Assembly (NCBI GenBank): GCA_026225945.1
Contig: JAMJFZ010001258.1
Location: forward strand, 10,206,001-10,270,000
DNA from: Cricetomys ansorgei
Taxonomy: Eukaryota; Chordata; Mammalia; Rodentia; Nesomyidae
Direction of reading: 5' to 3'
Length of the DNA: 64,000 nucleotides
Shown here one piece after another: positions 22,681 through 34,633 of this stretch (position 1 is its first letter; each line of letters begins with the position of its first letter). The translations under genes and the position numbers were made by a program. The notes under the pieces are model-generated. The model was not told the DNA's origin. It saw only the letters and a program-made list of their open reading frames with translations, and made no database searches.

Positions 22681-24244
22681 ATATAGAATATGAATAACAA
22701 ATTTTCTAATGTAAAGACATGGTAAATAGATTAAATAATATTTTATAGCATAAGTATAAGTGCATACTTATACATGACTTAGGTGTATTCACATATGTGT
22801 AAAAGTTAACTCGTGTTATGTACAAAAGGAAGTAACGGATCTATAATGGGTCATAAACATACAGAAAGATGCGTATGATGGGGCTCAGACCTATCACTAT
22901 ACAGTTTTGTTTATCAGGAGCCAGTGGTTTTTGAATATTGTATCATCCTTCAGTCAGGACGATCAGCATCCGTGGGAGGTAGTGAGGGGAGAGGTAGGCA
23001 GAAAGAAAAGCTATTTTTAGGTAGGATGTGGCAGCTGTGCGGATGTCCTCCACGTCCACTTTTTCAGTCGTCTTGTCAATTTCCTAACCAGCAGCTCTTT
23101 CCTTTAGCCTGTTTCAGCCTCGAAAAAGGATGCCAGTGTGTTTACAGTACCTCCCATACCTGAACACACATACCCACTTGACAAGAGTCTGGGCCTGGCC
23201 TGGCCAAGTGAGTACTGAAGACTTAGGGGGAGGACGTTCTCATTGTCCAGCACTAAAGCACAGAGGCAGTACTGACAGTCCAGACAGAAGCCGACTTAAC
23301 TATCAATAGAAATCACAGATGCAAATACAGCTGGTAATGTGTTAGGACACTAAGCTCTGGGGCCCAAATACTACCAAGATTTTAATTCCTAGCACGGGAC
23401 TTCTGAGTGACTTCAAAAGTGAAGGGATCGAACATGGAGCTAGAATGAAGAAATTGTGAGTAGAGGATACATGAATGATGGCAAAGCAACTCTCATTTTA
23501 AAATCTGTATACATCACTGTGTACCCATTATGTTATTTAAGCCCTACAAGTACTCCAAAGAAGAGTAGTTATTTCCTCCTACGTTGAGTGAAAGTGGAGT
23601 TCAGAAAGCATGAAGGATTCACTGTGATTACAGTCACAGTGATAGTGTCCTCAATGGATCATTTCCCATCAGGGAACAGCTGTGTCCTAGATTAAACCAG
23701 AGCTGCTTAAGCCATGCGGATTGTTTTCTAACTCCTTCGTGTGCTGCATTTCACATGGCTCAAAAGCAAGACAGATGCAGTTGTCCTCAGCAATGTGCCT
23801 TGCCAAGTTTCTGTCTGGAAGAGCACCTTCAAAATATTCAGTTCATACTTCTCTTCAGAGCATTGCTACTGCTGGAAATTGAATAGATATCTCGAGGGAC
23901 TAGGGATGCACATCCTCTTGTCATCTAGAGAAGAGGCAGAGTAGAATAATCTCTCAATTTCTACTTATCTATCCAACTATCTATCATCTATCTATCATCT
24001 TTCTATCTCTTTCTCTCCCTTCCTCTTTCCCTCCCTCCTTCCCCCATCTCCTAAACTAGCAAGCACAATGGGACTAGTTAACATGGGATGTGATTTTTCT
24101 CATTGAAATAACCAATAGTGTTCCTAGGAGATAAAGAAAAGAAGATAATTTTTGTTTAATAGTTTCTCACAATTTAGAATGCTATCTACTATACCATCCT
24201 TAAGTTTTCCATGTGTTTACAAGTTCACTATAAATATCATTCTT
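22681..24244. other. Unique stretch, no gene seen
   Basis: No supported gene or repeat is seen. A TATC/CT-rich patch lies at 23965-24045. Confidence 0.5.
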
Positions 24245-24375
24245 CCATTTTTATCATCTTGAATTTATATAAAAATTTATATTTATATAATTTATATAAA
24301 ATTTATATAAAATTATATATATATAAATTATATATATAAAAATATATAAAATTACATTTATATAAAAGCCAAAGT
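24245..24375. repeat. AT-rich low-complexity tract
   Basis: About 130 bp of almost pure A/T made of ATATAAA and TTTATAT units with dyad symmetry. It could form hairpins or cruciforms. Confidence 0.85.
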
Positions 24376-24881
24376 ATGTATGGATATGATACAAGAAAAT
24401 GCAAAGGGTTTGATAAAAAAAAAAAAATAGGGGCCAAAGAGCCATAGGAAAGTAGAATTAAAAGTGGTGGCCTGGAGATACTTACCATGTTATAAGATAG
24501 ACTGTGATATTTTATTAAACAAATATTGGGGTAGATATATTCATTTAATAATGAGACACATAACACTGGAAAGTTTAATCACACTTCAAAGATCACACAA
24601 TATTTTTAAAATGTGGTACAGTGTTTACACAAGGAAAAAAGTTATCCTTCTGAAAGCAGACACAATATCCTATGTTATCCCTTGTGGTTGAGTTACACAA
24701 ATAAAGACTTACTCTATTTGACCTGCCTTGACATGAGACACAGGGGAGGTGTGCCAGCTAAGCTCTCCAGAAAGAAAGAATCTGCTTCTGTCTTTAGAAA
24801 ACAAGTGGATATATAGAAAGTATGTTCCAAATACCAACACTAAGTAATTTGACACCTGGCAAGTCATACTGCTTATCTAAA

Positions 24882-24906
24882 ACACACACACACTCACGCA
24901 CGTGCG

Positions 24907-24940
<34 letters not shown>

Positions 24941-24941
24941 T
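24882..24941. repeat. CA microsatellite, imperfect
   Basis: AC repeats are interrupted by CTCACG, GTGCG and ATAT. Confidence 0.95.
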
Positions 24942-25138
24942 CTTAACCTACTAGACATGACTGCATTGATCCAACTTTCATGTTCATGCAGGAGGCTCCT
25001 CTTTCATGACCTCAATGCAGGGCAAGATTTTTCTTCCTCATTTTTGCACATGGAGTAGAAAATGTCTTGTAAGAATTCAATATTAAATCTTGTGGTTTTG
25101 TTACATGTGAACAGTTTTGGTGAGCATTTTCCTGTTTA

Positions 25139-25650
25139 TTTTTTTTCTGTTTTTTTTTGTGTGTTCTTAAATATATTTTATTTTCTTTGAAGAGTACATA
25201 CACAACACATATTGTATATTTTGATCAAAGGTAACCCTTTATTTTTCCCCTCCAAAATCCTCTTCTATTATGTCCTCTTCCTAAGTTCATGTCTATTTTT
25301 CTAACCATTGAGTTCAATTAGTGCTCTCCATGTGTGCCTGAGCATAAGGACATGCACAAGAGAATGGGCACTCTTCCAGAAGTCACAACCTAACTAAAAC
25401 TAAGTTTTCCTTTTCCAGAAGTCATGAACTCCTGATAGCATCTCAACTAAGTATGTGTGGGGGTGTAATTTATAACCCCTTCCCTCCTCCATATTGGGAT
25501 ATTGTTTGGCTTGATCTTGTGCAGATAGAAACAACTACTGTGAGTTTCTCTCTGTGTGTGCTAGGATGGGCTTGTCATGTCCACAGGATACTCTCTCAAA
25601 GCAGTTCTTCCCAATATCTGGTTCTTACAATCTCTCAGCATTGGGGAGAA
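25139..25650 (-). mobile_element. L1 3' fragment (Lx-like)
   Basis: A T-rich start (25139-25160), then 'tattgtatattttgatcaaa' and a run of C-rich tracts match the reverse complement of a rodent L1 3' UTR. 'ctggttcttacaatctctc' at the far end is also characteristic. The extent is approximate, and no ORF2 sequence is seen. Confidence 0.55.
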
Positions 25651-26067
25651 GAGATGTGACATAGACATCCCATGTTGCATAAACTCATAGCTCTTGCAAA
25701 TTAAAAAAAAAAAACCCTAGTTTGAGATACTCTGCTGTGTTATGAAGCATCTTGCCCTGAAATGGGAAACAGCAAAAAAGAATACTGTAAAATGTAGTGA
25801 GTTGACTTGAGCAGAGCTGACATATTTCTTTAACTTAATATATTATACAAAAAATGTGTCACATGCTTGTATTTTGTTAGACAAAAGCCTCATAGGCAAA
25901 ATATTGGTACAATCAATAAGTTATACTGAGAATGACAATCTAGGCTGTGGTGGTTTGAACAAGAATGTCACTGATGGGATCATACATTTGAACATTTGGT
26001 TCCCAATTGATAGTGCTTTGGGGAGGTGTAGGAGGTGTGGCTTTGTTGGAGGAGGTATGCCAATAGA

Positions 26068-26395
26068 TGTAGTAGTATCACTGCTGCTGGAGCAGCTCAG
26101 CAAGGAGACGAGGAGACATTTTCAAATGTGGAAACTCTGCCAGACCTCAGCAGATGGAACAACCATCCTGGCCAGTGCCTAACTGGACAGTAGAACCCTG
26201 AGCTCTGAGCTCAGGTGTTTTTATTCTTTCAGAACTCCTTAGGCGTTCTACTGATATCACATGCTGATAATTAGCAATCAAACAACCCCCACAGGAATCC
26301 AACACCAGAAAACAATACAAAACATTAAGAGGGTAGCCTCACCCAACAGTACATGAAACAATTTCAAACATAACTAAAAATAAACTTCCCCAACA
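26068..26395 (-). repeat. 3' LTR of ERV copy B
   Basis: A 328-bp LTR. On the - strand it starts tgttggggaag and ends with CA at 26068. It differs from its partner at 28412-28745 mostly in the part nearest the CA end. Confidence 0.92.
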
Positions 26396-27119
26396 TTTCC
26401 CCTTTTCTGTATAAGCCAATAAAAAAATCTGCTTTATCTCTATCATACAAACTAACACTATACCAACAAAACCGTTTACAAGAGGAATGATCACAAGGGT
26501 TGATAACACACAGGACCAAATGAAACCAAACATCTATCAAACTTTTATAATGTCTTTGAACAGCAGAAAAACATTATCAGTGTCCATTTGTCTGGAATTC
26601 ACTCACAATCTTCTGGATTCCTCCAAAGTGCTTAAATTACTTCACTGCTCTGACCTCTGCAGCACACACAGTTTGTTGTCCAGGCTCTGGCTAGCTCCAC
26701 TCCATGGCTGCTTCTGTTCTTGGTGGTCATCTGATGATATTGACATCTCCAAAACTGCTGAGGTTCCTTGCTGCAACTGGGCTGCACTTTCATCAATAAC
26801 CTCTCTTGGGCTCTTTTCATGGTGCCAAGCCTCAACTTCTCTGCATGACCCTTCAATCTGGGTCTTCAACTGTTACTGAAGCTTCACTAATGGCCTCTCC
26901 TGGCCTCTTGTAGTGCTGAGGCTTCAGTTGCTCTCCATGACCCCTTAATGCTTTCAAAACCGGTAACACCTGGGTGACTCTTACAGTACCAAGTTCAGCT
27001 ACTGGCACGAGATATAACCTTGGCCAATTCTGGAAAACAGCTTCTGTGTGCTGACCCTTAGGAAACACTTCCTAGGTTTTAAGATAGAGTCTGGTTTGCT
27101 GGAAAAATAACTGGTCACT

Positions 27120-28190
27120 TTGTCTGCAGGAAGGGTTCCCTCATAATCTGGAGTTCTCATCACCATAGAAGATGTATCTTATCAGGACCTCTTGTAGACA
27201 GGTTTGCAGGAAAAAAAAACAAAAACAAAAAAAACTGTTGAGTTTAACTAAGCGACTTTTTGGCTCTAAGCCTTGGCTTCTACAACAGCAGAGGGTCCTG
27301 GACCAGTGCAAAGAACCTCTGGTTGAAAGTCTGGCAGTTTGGCGTTCTTTCTCACCACCGTTCCTGGTAAACAAGCACTCTTCTTCATAGACCTCAGACA
27401 CAAGACCCACTTGGGCTTCATGCACACAAAAAGCCATTGACATACACAGTTTATAGAACAGCAGTACGCTCTGTTTTCCATTTCCTGTGCCCTGGCTGCC
27501 ACCAACAGCCAGAGGAAGAGTCAGCTCCATGATCAGGAAAAGTGGTTAAAACCTTGCTTCTTTCCTGCTCCCAGCTGACGTTTTTGTTTTTACCTTGAAA
27601 ATGCCTTTCTCTAAAGGCCTGTCTTTGTGGCTCTCGCTTTTGAGCCCTCTTTCTCACTTAATTTTCACAATTTTCTCTTCATAGAGAAAATAACTGGTCA
27701 CTTTGTCTGAAGTAAGGGTTCCCTCATGGTCTGGAGTTCTCATCACCATCATGAATATCTGGACTGTTTGTCTTTCTCTTAGTCAGGTGTGCAGAAAAAA
27801 ATTAAAAAAAAAAAAAAAACTGGTCAGTTTAACTAAGAGGCTTCTTAATTCAAGTTGCAGCTTCCACAACAGCAGGAGGTCCTGGGCAGGTGGGAAGAAT
27901 ATCTGTAAAAGTCTTGGCAGTTTGGCATCCCTTTTCACCACCACTAAGGGGAAACATACAACTCCTTCCACAGCTCTCAAACACAACATCTTGAGCTTTA
28001 CACACATGCACTGCAAATATCAGAAAACGTAGGTTGTGAAACAGCAAACTACCTCCAGCAGCGGTAGGGAGCATTGGCTCCATGATCAGAAAAAGCAGTA
28101 AGAACCTTGCTTTTTCCAACTCCCAGCTGAATTCTTTATCTCTAAGGGACTCCATTCTGTGATCCTCACCTTGGAGCTTTTTTCCCTCAT
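27120..28190 (-). repeat. Internal tandem duplication in ERV copy B
   Basis: Two consecutive related blocks, about 27120-27660 and 27700-28190. Each carries 'aactggtcactttgtctg', 'tctggagttctcatcacca', an A-run, an 'aagctg/gccttgg' segment, a 'ggtggtgagaaa'-type segment and 'catgatcag' in the same order. Copy A has this block once. The blocks are diverged from each other, so the duplication is old. Confidence 0.8.
27141..27530 (-). other. Open frame of 129 codons inside ERV copy B
   Basis: The frame starts with MELTL like that of copy A. Against copy A it has two in-frame length differences (6 and 9 bases) before the GGEK motif, and then a single-base shift after QT. A related start lies in the second tandem unit at 28083-28081. 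I do not recognise the product. Confidence 0.35.
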
Positions 28191-28411
28191 TTATTTATTA
28201 ATTTCACAGTTTTCTCTTCATAGAGGCTTATTTCCTTTTCTCCCCCTCCTCTTCCTTCAGGAGACTTCACTTTAATACTTTAATCCCTATCCTCTGGTAG
28301 CTTCTCTGAGCATACTTTACCAGACTTTGCAAAGTCTGGAAGTTTCTCTTCTTCCATGTCTTCACGTTGGATTAGCTGGTGTGATGTCCTGCCCCTCATT
28401 GATGTGCCATT

Positions 28412-28745
28412 TGTTGCTGTACGCTGCTGTTGGGGCAGCTCACCAAGGAAGACACGGGGCATATTTATAGGTGCAAACCCTGCCAGACTCCAGCAGAGGG
28501 AACCACCATCCTGGCCAGTGCCTAACTGGACAGTAGAATCCTGAGCTCTGAGCTCAGGTGTTTTTATTCTTACAGAACTCCTTAGGTGTTCTACTGATGC
28601 CACATGCAGATAATTAGCAATCAAACATCCCCCCACAGAAATCCAACACCTGCAGACAATACAAAATGTCAAGACCTAGGGCAGCCCCTCACCCAACAGT
28701 GCATAAAACAGTTTCAAACATAACTAAAAATAAACTTCCCCAACA
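28412..28745 (-). repeat. 5' LTR of ERV copy B
   Basis: A 334-bp LTR bounded by TG and CA in reverse. On the - strand, an AATAAAAACACC signal lies in mid-LTR, followed by the U5 region. Confidence 0.92.
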
Positions 28746-29069
28746 AATAGAGTCAGGTTTTGGATGATTTGGACTCATGCCATTTTGAATTCCCTCTTTC
28801 ATTCCTTGTTGTGGTTCAAAATGTGTGCTCTCAGCTTCCAGCTCTGGTCATGCCACCACTTTGACATTATGGACTCTTATCCCTTTGGAACCATATGTCC
28901 AAACAAACTCTTTCTTCTATAAGCTGCCTGAGTCATAGTTTTGTCATAGGGATAGAAAAGTAATAAATACACAGGTGATCCTTGGAATTCCACAATAATC
29001 ATTATCTATCCTTACAGGGCTTCTTCTACAGGAAAGATGTTATCAGAAACGTTATCTATTTTCAATAGA

Positions 29070-29215
29070 ACATTCTATTGATGTTCTATTGCTGTGAGGA
29101 AACACAATGACCAAGGCAACTCTTACAAAATAAAGCATTTAAGTGGGGGCTTGCTTACAGTTTCAGAGGGTTAGGTCATTATCATCATGGCAGGGTGCAT
29201 GGCAGCATGGCAGCT
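29070..29215 (-). mobile_element. MaLR-type LTR fragment, reverse
   Basis: 'cacaatgaccaaggcaactc' and 'ggtcattatcatcatggc' match the reverse complement of the 3' half of ORR1-like LTRs. It is truncated, and no target duplication could be found. Confidence 0.6.
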
Positions 29216-29524
29216 ACTTTGCTTCTTTAGAGGAGCAAAACTGAAATGCTGCCAAGATGGTTTGTAAAGCCTATGCAACAGTAGCCTATTGTTGAATAAT
29301 TTCAGAACCGTACCACCTGCCATGCACTTCCGGGAAGCAGAAACAGGAAGTCACTCAACAAGAGTACAAATTTCAGAGCTCAGAGCACCAAGGCCAGCAG
29401 CTTTATAAGAGTCATAGCTGTGGAGGATTGTAGAGTTTAACTGGACACTAGTTTGTGTGTGTGTGTGTGTTTACTGAATATGTGTGAACATATTCCTGAG
29501 AGTGTGCATATGTATGGGGTGCAC

Positions 29525-29645
29525 ATGCCCAGGCATGCATGCCTGAAGAACAGAGGTCTATGCCCAGTGTCTTCTGTCACTTTTCATCTTATTTTTGAGA
29601 CAGGAACTGAACCTGGGCTGGACCTCACCAACTGTCAGGGATAAC
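29525..29645 (-). mobile_element. B4-like SINE fragment, reverse
   Basis: 'tttttgagacaggaactgaac' followed by 'ctgggctggacctcacc' fits the reverse complement of the B1-like part of B4. It is diverged. Confidence 0.45.
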
Positions 29646-29950
29646 ACATATACACAAAATGCTGCAGCATTCTCTTGGACTTCTCAATCTACCAAACCTT
29701 ATACTACAAAAGCAGTCACCTGGCAAATATAAGCCCCACTTAAGACCTTGTTTGGTTCTCTTGACCATGGTACTGAATTAAATTCCTTCTCTACCTCAAA
29801 TATCTGTTGGTTCAGGAGGCATATGTGAGCTAGAACATTACAAATAATTATAAATTACCCAACTGCAGGTATGTCAGGTATCTTGTTATGACAATAAACA
29901 TTTGATAAAAAACACTTTCCTTAGAGAGAGAGCATAAGGAATAGCACTTA

Positions 29951-30078
29951 GGGCTAGGTGTGGTAGTGAATGCCTTTAGTCCAACATTTCAGGAGGCACA
30001 TACAATCTCTGAGTTCAAGACCAGTCTGGTTAACACAGAGAATTCCCAGTCAGCCACAGATAGAGAAAACAAAAATTA
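29951..30078 (+). mobile_element. B1 SINE, diverged
   Basis: It starts 'gggctaggtgtggtagtgaa', contains 'gagttcaagaccagtctgg' and ends in an A-rich tail with the usual 'ctgtctc' lost. It is old. Confidence 0.75.
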
Positions 30079-30867
30079 AGCCTTAAACCTGAAGAGAAAA
30101 AGGAAACAAAATAAAGTTGTAAAACTTAAAACAACAGCAAATGAAAAAAGATGAAAGATAAGTGTTACTTTTTTTCTAGGAATAAGATACATAACAGGGC
30201 AGTTTTGTAATATGAGGGAATGTGTAGAAGTTCTAAGATAAGCCTCATGGCCAAGTAGGAGCCAGGGTACTGCACCTTCCAACAAGGTGTCCCCAAGCCT
30301 GCATCTCTGAATGAATGAGACTCAAAGTCAACAGAAGAAAAGCCAGCTCCTCCCATGCCAAAGCAAAGCAAAGTAACACCAGTGTCCTTACCAGTACAAG
30401 TATCAGACCACAGGAAGTACAATCTTATCTTTACCATTCTGAAGTCATAGATAGCCTTCCACTTTCCTTTAAAAATGCATCCATACCAGCATTTCCTCAT
30501 GGAAGATGATAGGAAATGATGTTAAAAATGAAAGTCTCCGTGGTTACCATGAAAAAGCTCGCTACATTTTTCTTTAGGAACAAATATAAGCTTGGCAGCA
30601 CAGAGGATAACATACAGGAGAGACATAATCTTCTGAATTGGCTGAAACATAAACTGCAGTGGAGTATTCTGGCTTATGAAATGGAAGAGATGTGTTGGTA
30701 ATATATTGTATAAAGTCTTGAATACTTGACTGAAATCATATACCTTTTCTGAGTAGAAAATTCAATTGTAGTTCCTTTGGAGAATTTTTGCATCCAGATG
30801 GAATGATCAAAACTCCATTGTCAGAATTTATTTTACAGCAGACATAAAAGACAGGTGTTATAATAGT

Positions 30868-31180
30868 TATCTACTGCTGCTTTAAACATTAATCCAAAAT
30901 TTATCACCTCTAAATAGTCAGCACATATTTTATACAGTTCCTAAGAGGTAAGAGTTCAAGAGTGAGGAAAAGAGGCAGTTCTGGCTCAGGATTCCTCACG
31001 AGACTGCAGTCTAGCTGTCAGCCAGGATTACCATAATAAGAGAATGCACAGGCATACATCAATGCCATGGCATTCGCAAGAACCTTTATCCTCACCATTT
31101 GAGATACTAATAGCTACTTAAACACTTTTTATGATGAGCCAGCTTCCCCAAGAGTGTTCCAAGAGAGAGCGAATAAGAAG
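30868..31180. mobile_element. Ancient mammalian interspersed repeat, unclassified
   Basis: The run 'tatctactgctgctttaaac', 'ggcagttctggctcagg', 'gagactgcagtctagctgtc' and 'gccagcttccccaagagtg' has the order of a repeat also found outside rodents. The name and strand are uncertain. Confidence 0.45.
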
Positions 31181-31407
31181 AAACCTAGGTGCATTCAGTA
31201 CCTCTCCTCTGAAGTTGCACATGTTCCCGTCACTTCTGCTCTTTCCTATTTATTACAAGAGCTTCTCTAAATTCACCTGCAACTGAGAGGAGCGGAAGGG
31301 AAGGGGCAAGTTGTGCTTCACATCAATAAGGAAGGAACTACAAAGAATTTAAAAACTCGAATTAAAGCTACCAGACATATTTTCTTAGAGCCTTCTATAT
31401 CAGGGAA

Positions 31408-31595
31408 GAAAACAGTGATCAAGGGCACTAACTGCTGTTCTATAGACCCAGGGCTTGCTTCTCAGCACACATGGGTCATTACCTCTAGTAACTCCAGCTC
31501 CAGGGGCCTCTAATACCTCTGGTCTCTATGGACACCTACACACATGTGCACATTCTCTCTATCTCTCACATACATAATTAAAAACAAATTTACAA
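31408..31595 (+). mobile_element. B2/B4-family SINE, diverged
   Basis: 'gggcactaactgctgttcta', 'cagggcttgcttctcagcac' and a tail with 'acacacatgtgcacattctc' follow the tRNA-derived B2 layout. The A-box region is degraded. Confidence 0.6.
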
Positions 31596-31770
31596 AAATG
31601 ACAAAGAAAATGCCAAGAGTAAGATAATCATATCTTTACACATTTGTAATGTTCTCGCTCATGTTTGCCTCCCAAAACAACAGATATTTGTGGTAGAGAA
31701 AAAATTTATTTGCAGTGCCATGGTCAAAAGAACCAAACTAGTTCTTAACTGGGGCTTTGCAAGTATTTCT

Positions 31771-31773
<3 letters not shown>

Positions 31774-31824
<51 letters not shown>
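31774..31824. repeat. TA dinucleotide microsatellite
   Basis: About 25 uninterrupted TA units, self-complementary and likely to form a cruciform. Confidence 0.97.
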
Positions 31825-31826
<2 letters not shown>

Positions 31827-31984
31827 TTGCCAGGTGACTGATTTTAAGCTAATAGTTCATAAAATTCTTGAGCAAAATGCTAGTATGTTATATATTTAAT
31901 TTAGTTTAGTATTTGAATGATTTACAAATGAACATAGTCATACCTCTGCCTTGTGAACATAGGAAAGTATGACATCCTCTCATA

Positions 31985-32440
31985 GCATTCAGAGGTGATA
32001 GAAAATTTTTAAATAATATTTTCATTAATTCTTTGAAACTTTCATGCATGTATATTATATAACTTGGTCATATCTATCCATACCCCCTAGTCCCCACCCC
32101 CAGCCATGCCCACCACATCTCGCTCACATCTCTGTGTTCTATTGTTATATATCTAACCCATCGAGCCCAGTACTGCCTATATGAGTCATAGCTGTAGGAC
32201 AGTCCAACCTGTCCATGGTCACAATCCTAAAGAAAAGTGACTCTCCTCTCTCTCAAGCCATCAACCCAATAGCTTCTAAGCCTAGGTTGGAGTCTCACAA
32301 GTTTTTGCCATCTTTATCATCTGGGAATATGGAGACAAATGGCACCTCAAGTTCATTATCCATTCAGTTTTTGCCTTCTTCTTCCACCAACCCTCCGTAT
32401 AGGATGGCTTTACCTCACATTTTCCCAGTATGAGTCTTTA
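31985..32440 (-). mobile_element. L1-type fragment
   Basis: It starts T-rich, then 'atgcatgtatattatataac' and 'tccataccccctagtcccca', and further on 'caacccaatagcttctaagc'. This fits the reverse complement of a rodent L1 3' region, but subfamily and end are uncertain. Confidence 0.45.
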
Positions 32441-34262
32441 TATTAAACTATCAAACTCATCAGGGATAAAATACCTCAACAACAAGCCAAACTTCTCTCC
32501 TATACTAATAGTTACAATGCTTCTCTGTAGACTTTTGATAATCTATGCTTAATGTTAAAGCCATCTTACATACCAGGGATTAAAAAAGCAATGAAGCAAC
32601 TTGTAAGAGAGGAAGAATATATATAAACGAGATCCTGTAGAAAAATAAAACTTGAACAGAATAATAAAACTTAAGCTAAGTTTTTCAGGACGTACCTGTC
32701 AGAACACTGGTACAGTTCACCCACTTCTTGATTTTTGTGAGCTCTGTCCTTTGTGCTGAACTCTTTTCTCAACAAAGAATTCCTTTAAAGACAATTCAAA
32801 GATAGGAAGGGCTATCTTTTAACTTGTGAGTTTGTTGCCTGTGCCAGAAGATAGTGGGCTTACTGGAGAGAAAATAAAAATCAGTGTCAACATTTATTCA
32901 TGACATATGTTCTTCCAAGCTCAAAATTGTCAGACTTGGAAGCTATGTGATTTTAAAGCAAAGTGATCAAGTTCACAACTGTTAATAAATAAAATGCATA
33001 ACTGTATATTAAGTAAGAACTATGATCAACTACCCTTGGGAATCATGCACCAGTATTTTGCTTTTTAGCAAAGGATTATCTGTTTTTAAATTAGACTGTA
33101 TTGTGATTGTTACATGTGGAAACTTTAATTATGCTTCAAATGTTTGAAGATTTATAGTCGAGAAGTGCCAGAGAAACCCAGGTGCTAATTAAATCCAGCA
33201 AAATGTTTCCTTCACCTGAAGATAGGGAAACTCTTGTTTGTCAAATCCCCTTCAGCCAAATAACCACCTAACTAATCACAAATTGAATATCTTATTTAAG
33301 ATTCTAAATTATCCTTTCTCTCCAGGGAGCTGCAGTTGAATGTTATACCAGCACCATCCAGGAAAATATTTTTTACTCTCCTGACTTCAGAAATGTAAAA
33401 AAAAAAGGAAAAAAAAAAAAAAACATGTCTCTTTATATTGCTGAGTAGACTGAACGCTGAAAGAATGAGCCAGCTGACATTTTTAAGAAAAAGAACATAA
33501 GTAAGAGGAAGAAGTGGCTTCCACTGGTGCATATGAATCCTGGTCCCAAGAAAAGAGGAGTTGGATCTTTTCCTATGTAGACGGGCCTGAGTTCTCTTGC
33601 TGTGTATGCCAAGGTAAGGTCTTTGCAGCCATATCATGGTCATCAAATAATAAACTGGAGTTGCCACAGGTCACAGGGAAGGCTGTGATAACCTGTGTGG
33701 CAGCACCAGTAAGGGGAAGTGAGCCTGTTCTGGTAGAGCATCTTTGCCTGGCTGCGCTGTGGGGCTGTGGACAGCTCACTCTAACACTTTGACAGCTGCA
33801 ATGACACCGCAGACACAGCTGAAGACATTGCTGCCTTTTTACTGTTAGAGTTTATTTCAATCGAAAACATATTGATAACAACATATTGTCTGTTTACTTG
33901 ATGCCAGTTCCATTCTCATACACAGAATGCCATGTCTTGTCACATAGGTTAAAATCCAGTGGTTTTCTACTATGCGCTCAACTCCCAAGCTCCCAACTGC
34001 TGTTCTCGCCCTCTCACCATGGCAGCCCCCTTCTTTCTAAAAGAAAGGGGCTCCCACAGAAGAGGCTTGCTCTCCTGCCACCTCTCCTTTGTATGTTTTC
34101 CCAGTTCTCCAAGGGGCCTGCCCTCTCTTTTGCTTCAGCAAGGTCCTCTGAAATACAGCACTTTATACCTTTTTGCATCCTTGTTCCCCCTGTTAAGACG
34201 TCATTTATTTAAAATTCCCAGGTCTCATAAACATATCTGTCATAGTTAATTGGATGTGGTGA
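32441..34262. other. No gene seen
   Basis: Mostly unique sequence with an A/T homopolymer patch at 33398-33423. The open frames around 33514-33792 and 33886-34249 show no family similarity that I recognise. Confidence 0.5.
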
Positions 34263-34267
34263 TTTGG

Positions 34268-34628
34268 TGTGGTGGTTTGATCAAGAGTGCCCTTTCCCCC
34301 TCCACTTGGCTCATATATTTGAGTGGCACTGTTTGAAAGGATTAGGAAGTGTGGCTTTGTTGGCGTGAGTATGGCTATGTTGGAGTAGGTGTGGCCTTGT
34401 TGGAAGAGGGTGTGCTTTGAGGTTTTGTATGCCCCTGCCACGTCCAGTGCCTCTCTCTTCCTGCTATCTGCAGATCCAGATGGAGACTATCAACTGACTC
34501 TCCAGCACAGTGTGTGTCTGCATTCCACCATGATGATAATGGATGAAACCTCTGAAACCGTAAGCCAGCCCTAATTAAACGCTTTGGTCAAGGTGTCTCT
34601 TCACATCAACAGAGCATTCACTAAGATA
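34268..34628 (+). mobile_element. ORR1-like MaLR solo LTR with 5-bp target duplication
   Basis: It starts 'tgtggtggtttgatcaagag', has 'aggtgtggccttgttgg', 'ctctccagcacagtgtg' and 'aagccagccctaattaaa', and ends 'cactaagata'. The exact 5-bp duplication tttgg at 34263-34267 and 34629-34633 defines both ends and matches the 5-bp hallmark of class III elements. Confidence 0.88.
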
Positions 34629-34633
34629 TTTGG

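Larger units (their letters stand above)
26068..28745 (-). mobile_element. ERV copy B, class II-like, non-autonomous, two LTRs
   Basis: A complete 2.68-kb provirus-like element in reverse orientation. The LTRs are 26068-26395 (3') and 28412-28745 (5'), both bounded by TG and CA. The flanking aataga at 26062-26067 and 28746-28751 is an exact 6-bp target duplication. A polypurine tract lies next to the 3' LTR (plus-strand pyrimidines 26396-26406) and a degenerate lysine-type primer site at 28391-28409. The interior is about 2.0 kb, longer than that of copy A because a block of about 0.55 kb is present twice. No gag, pol or env frame is seen. It presumably relied on enzymes from a related autonomous element. 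Confidence 0.92.
25946..28972 (+). mobile_element. MaLR-type LTR split by ERV copy B
   Basis: The 5' part (25946-26067) reads 'tgtggtggtttgaacaagaa' and 'aggaggtgtggctttgttgg', typical of rodent ORR1-like MaLR LTRs. The 3' part (about 28746-28972) continues with 'gtgctctcagcttccagctc' and 'tataagctgcctgagtcat'. ERV B (26068-28745) sits between them with an exact aataga duplication, so the MaLR inserted first. The 3' boundary is approximate. Confidence 0.8.

Noticed and set aside
31774..31824. Perfect self-complementary TA tract as a possible regulatory hairpin
   Set aside because: It is an ordinary TA microsatellite.
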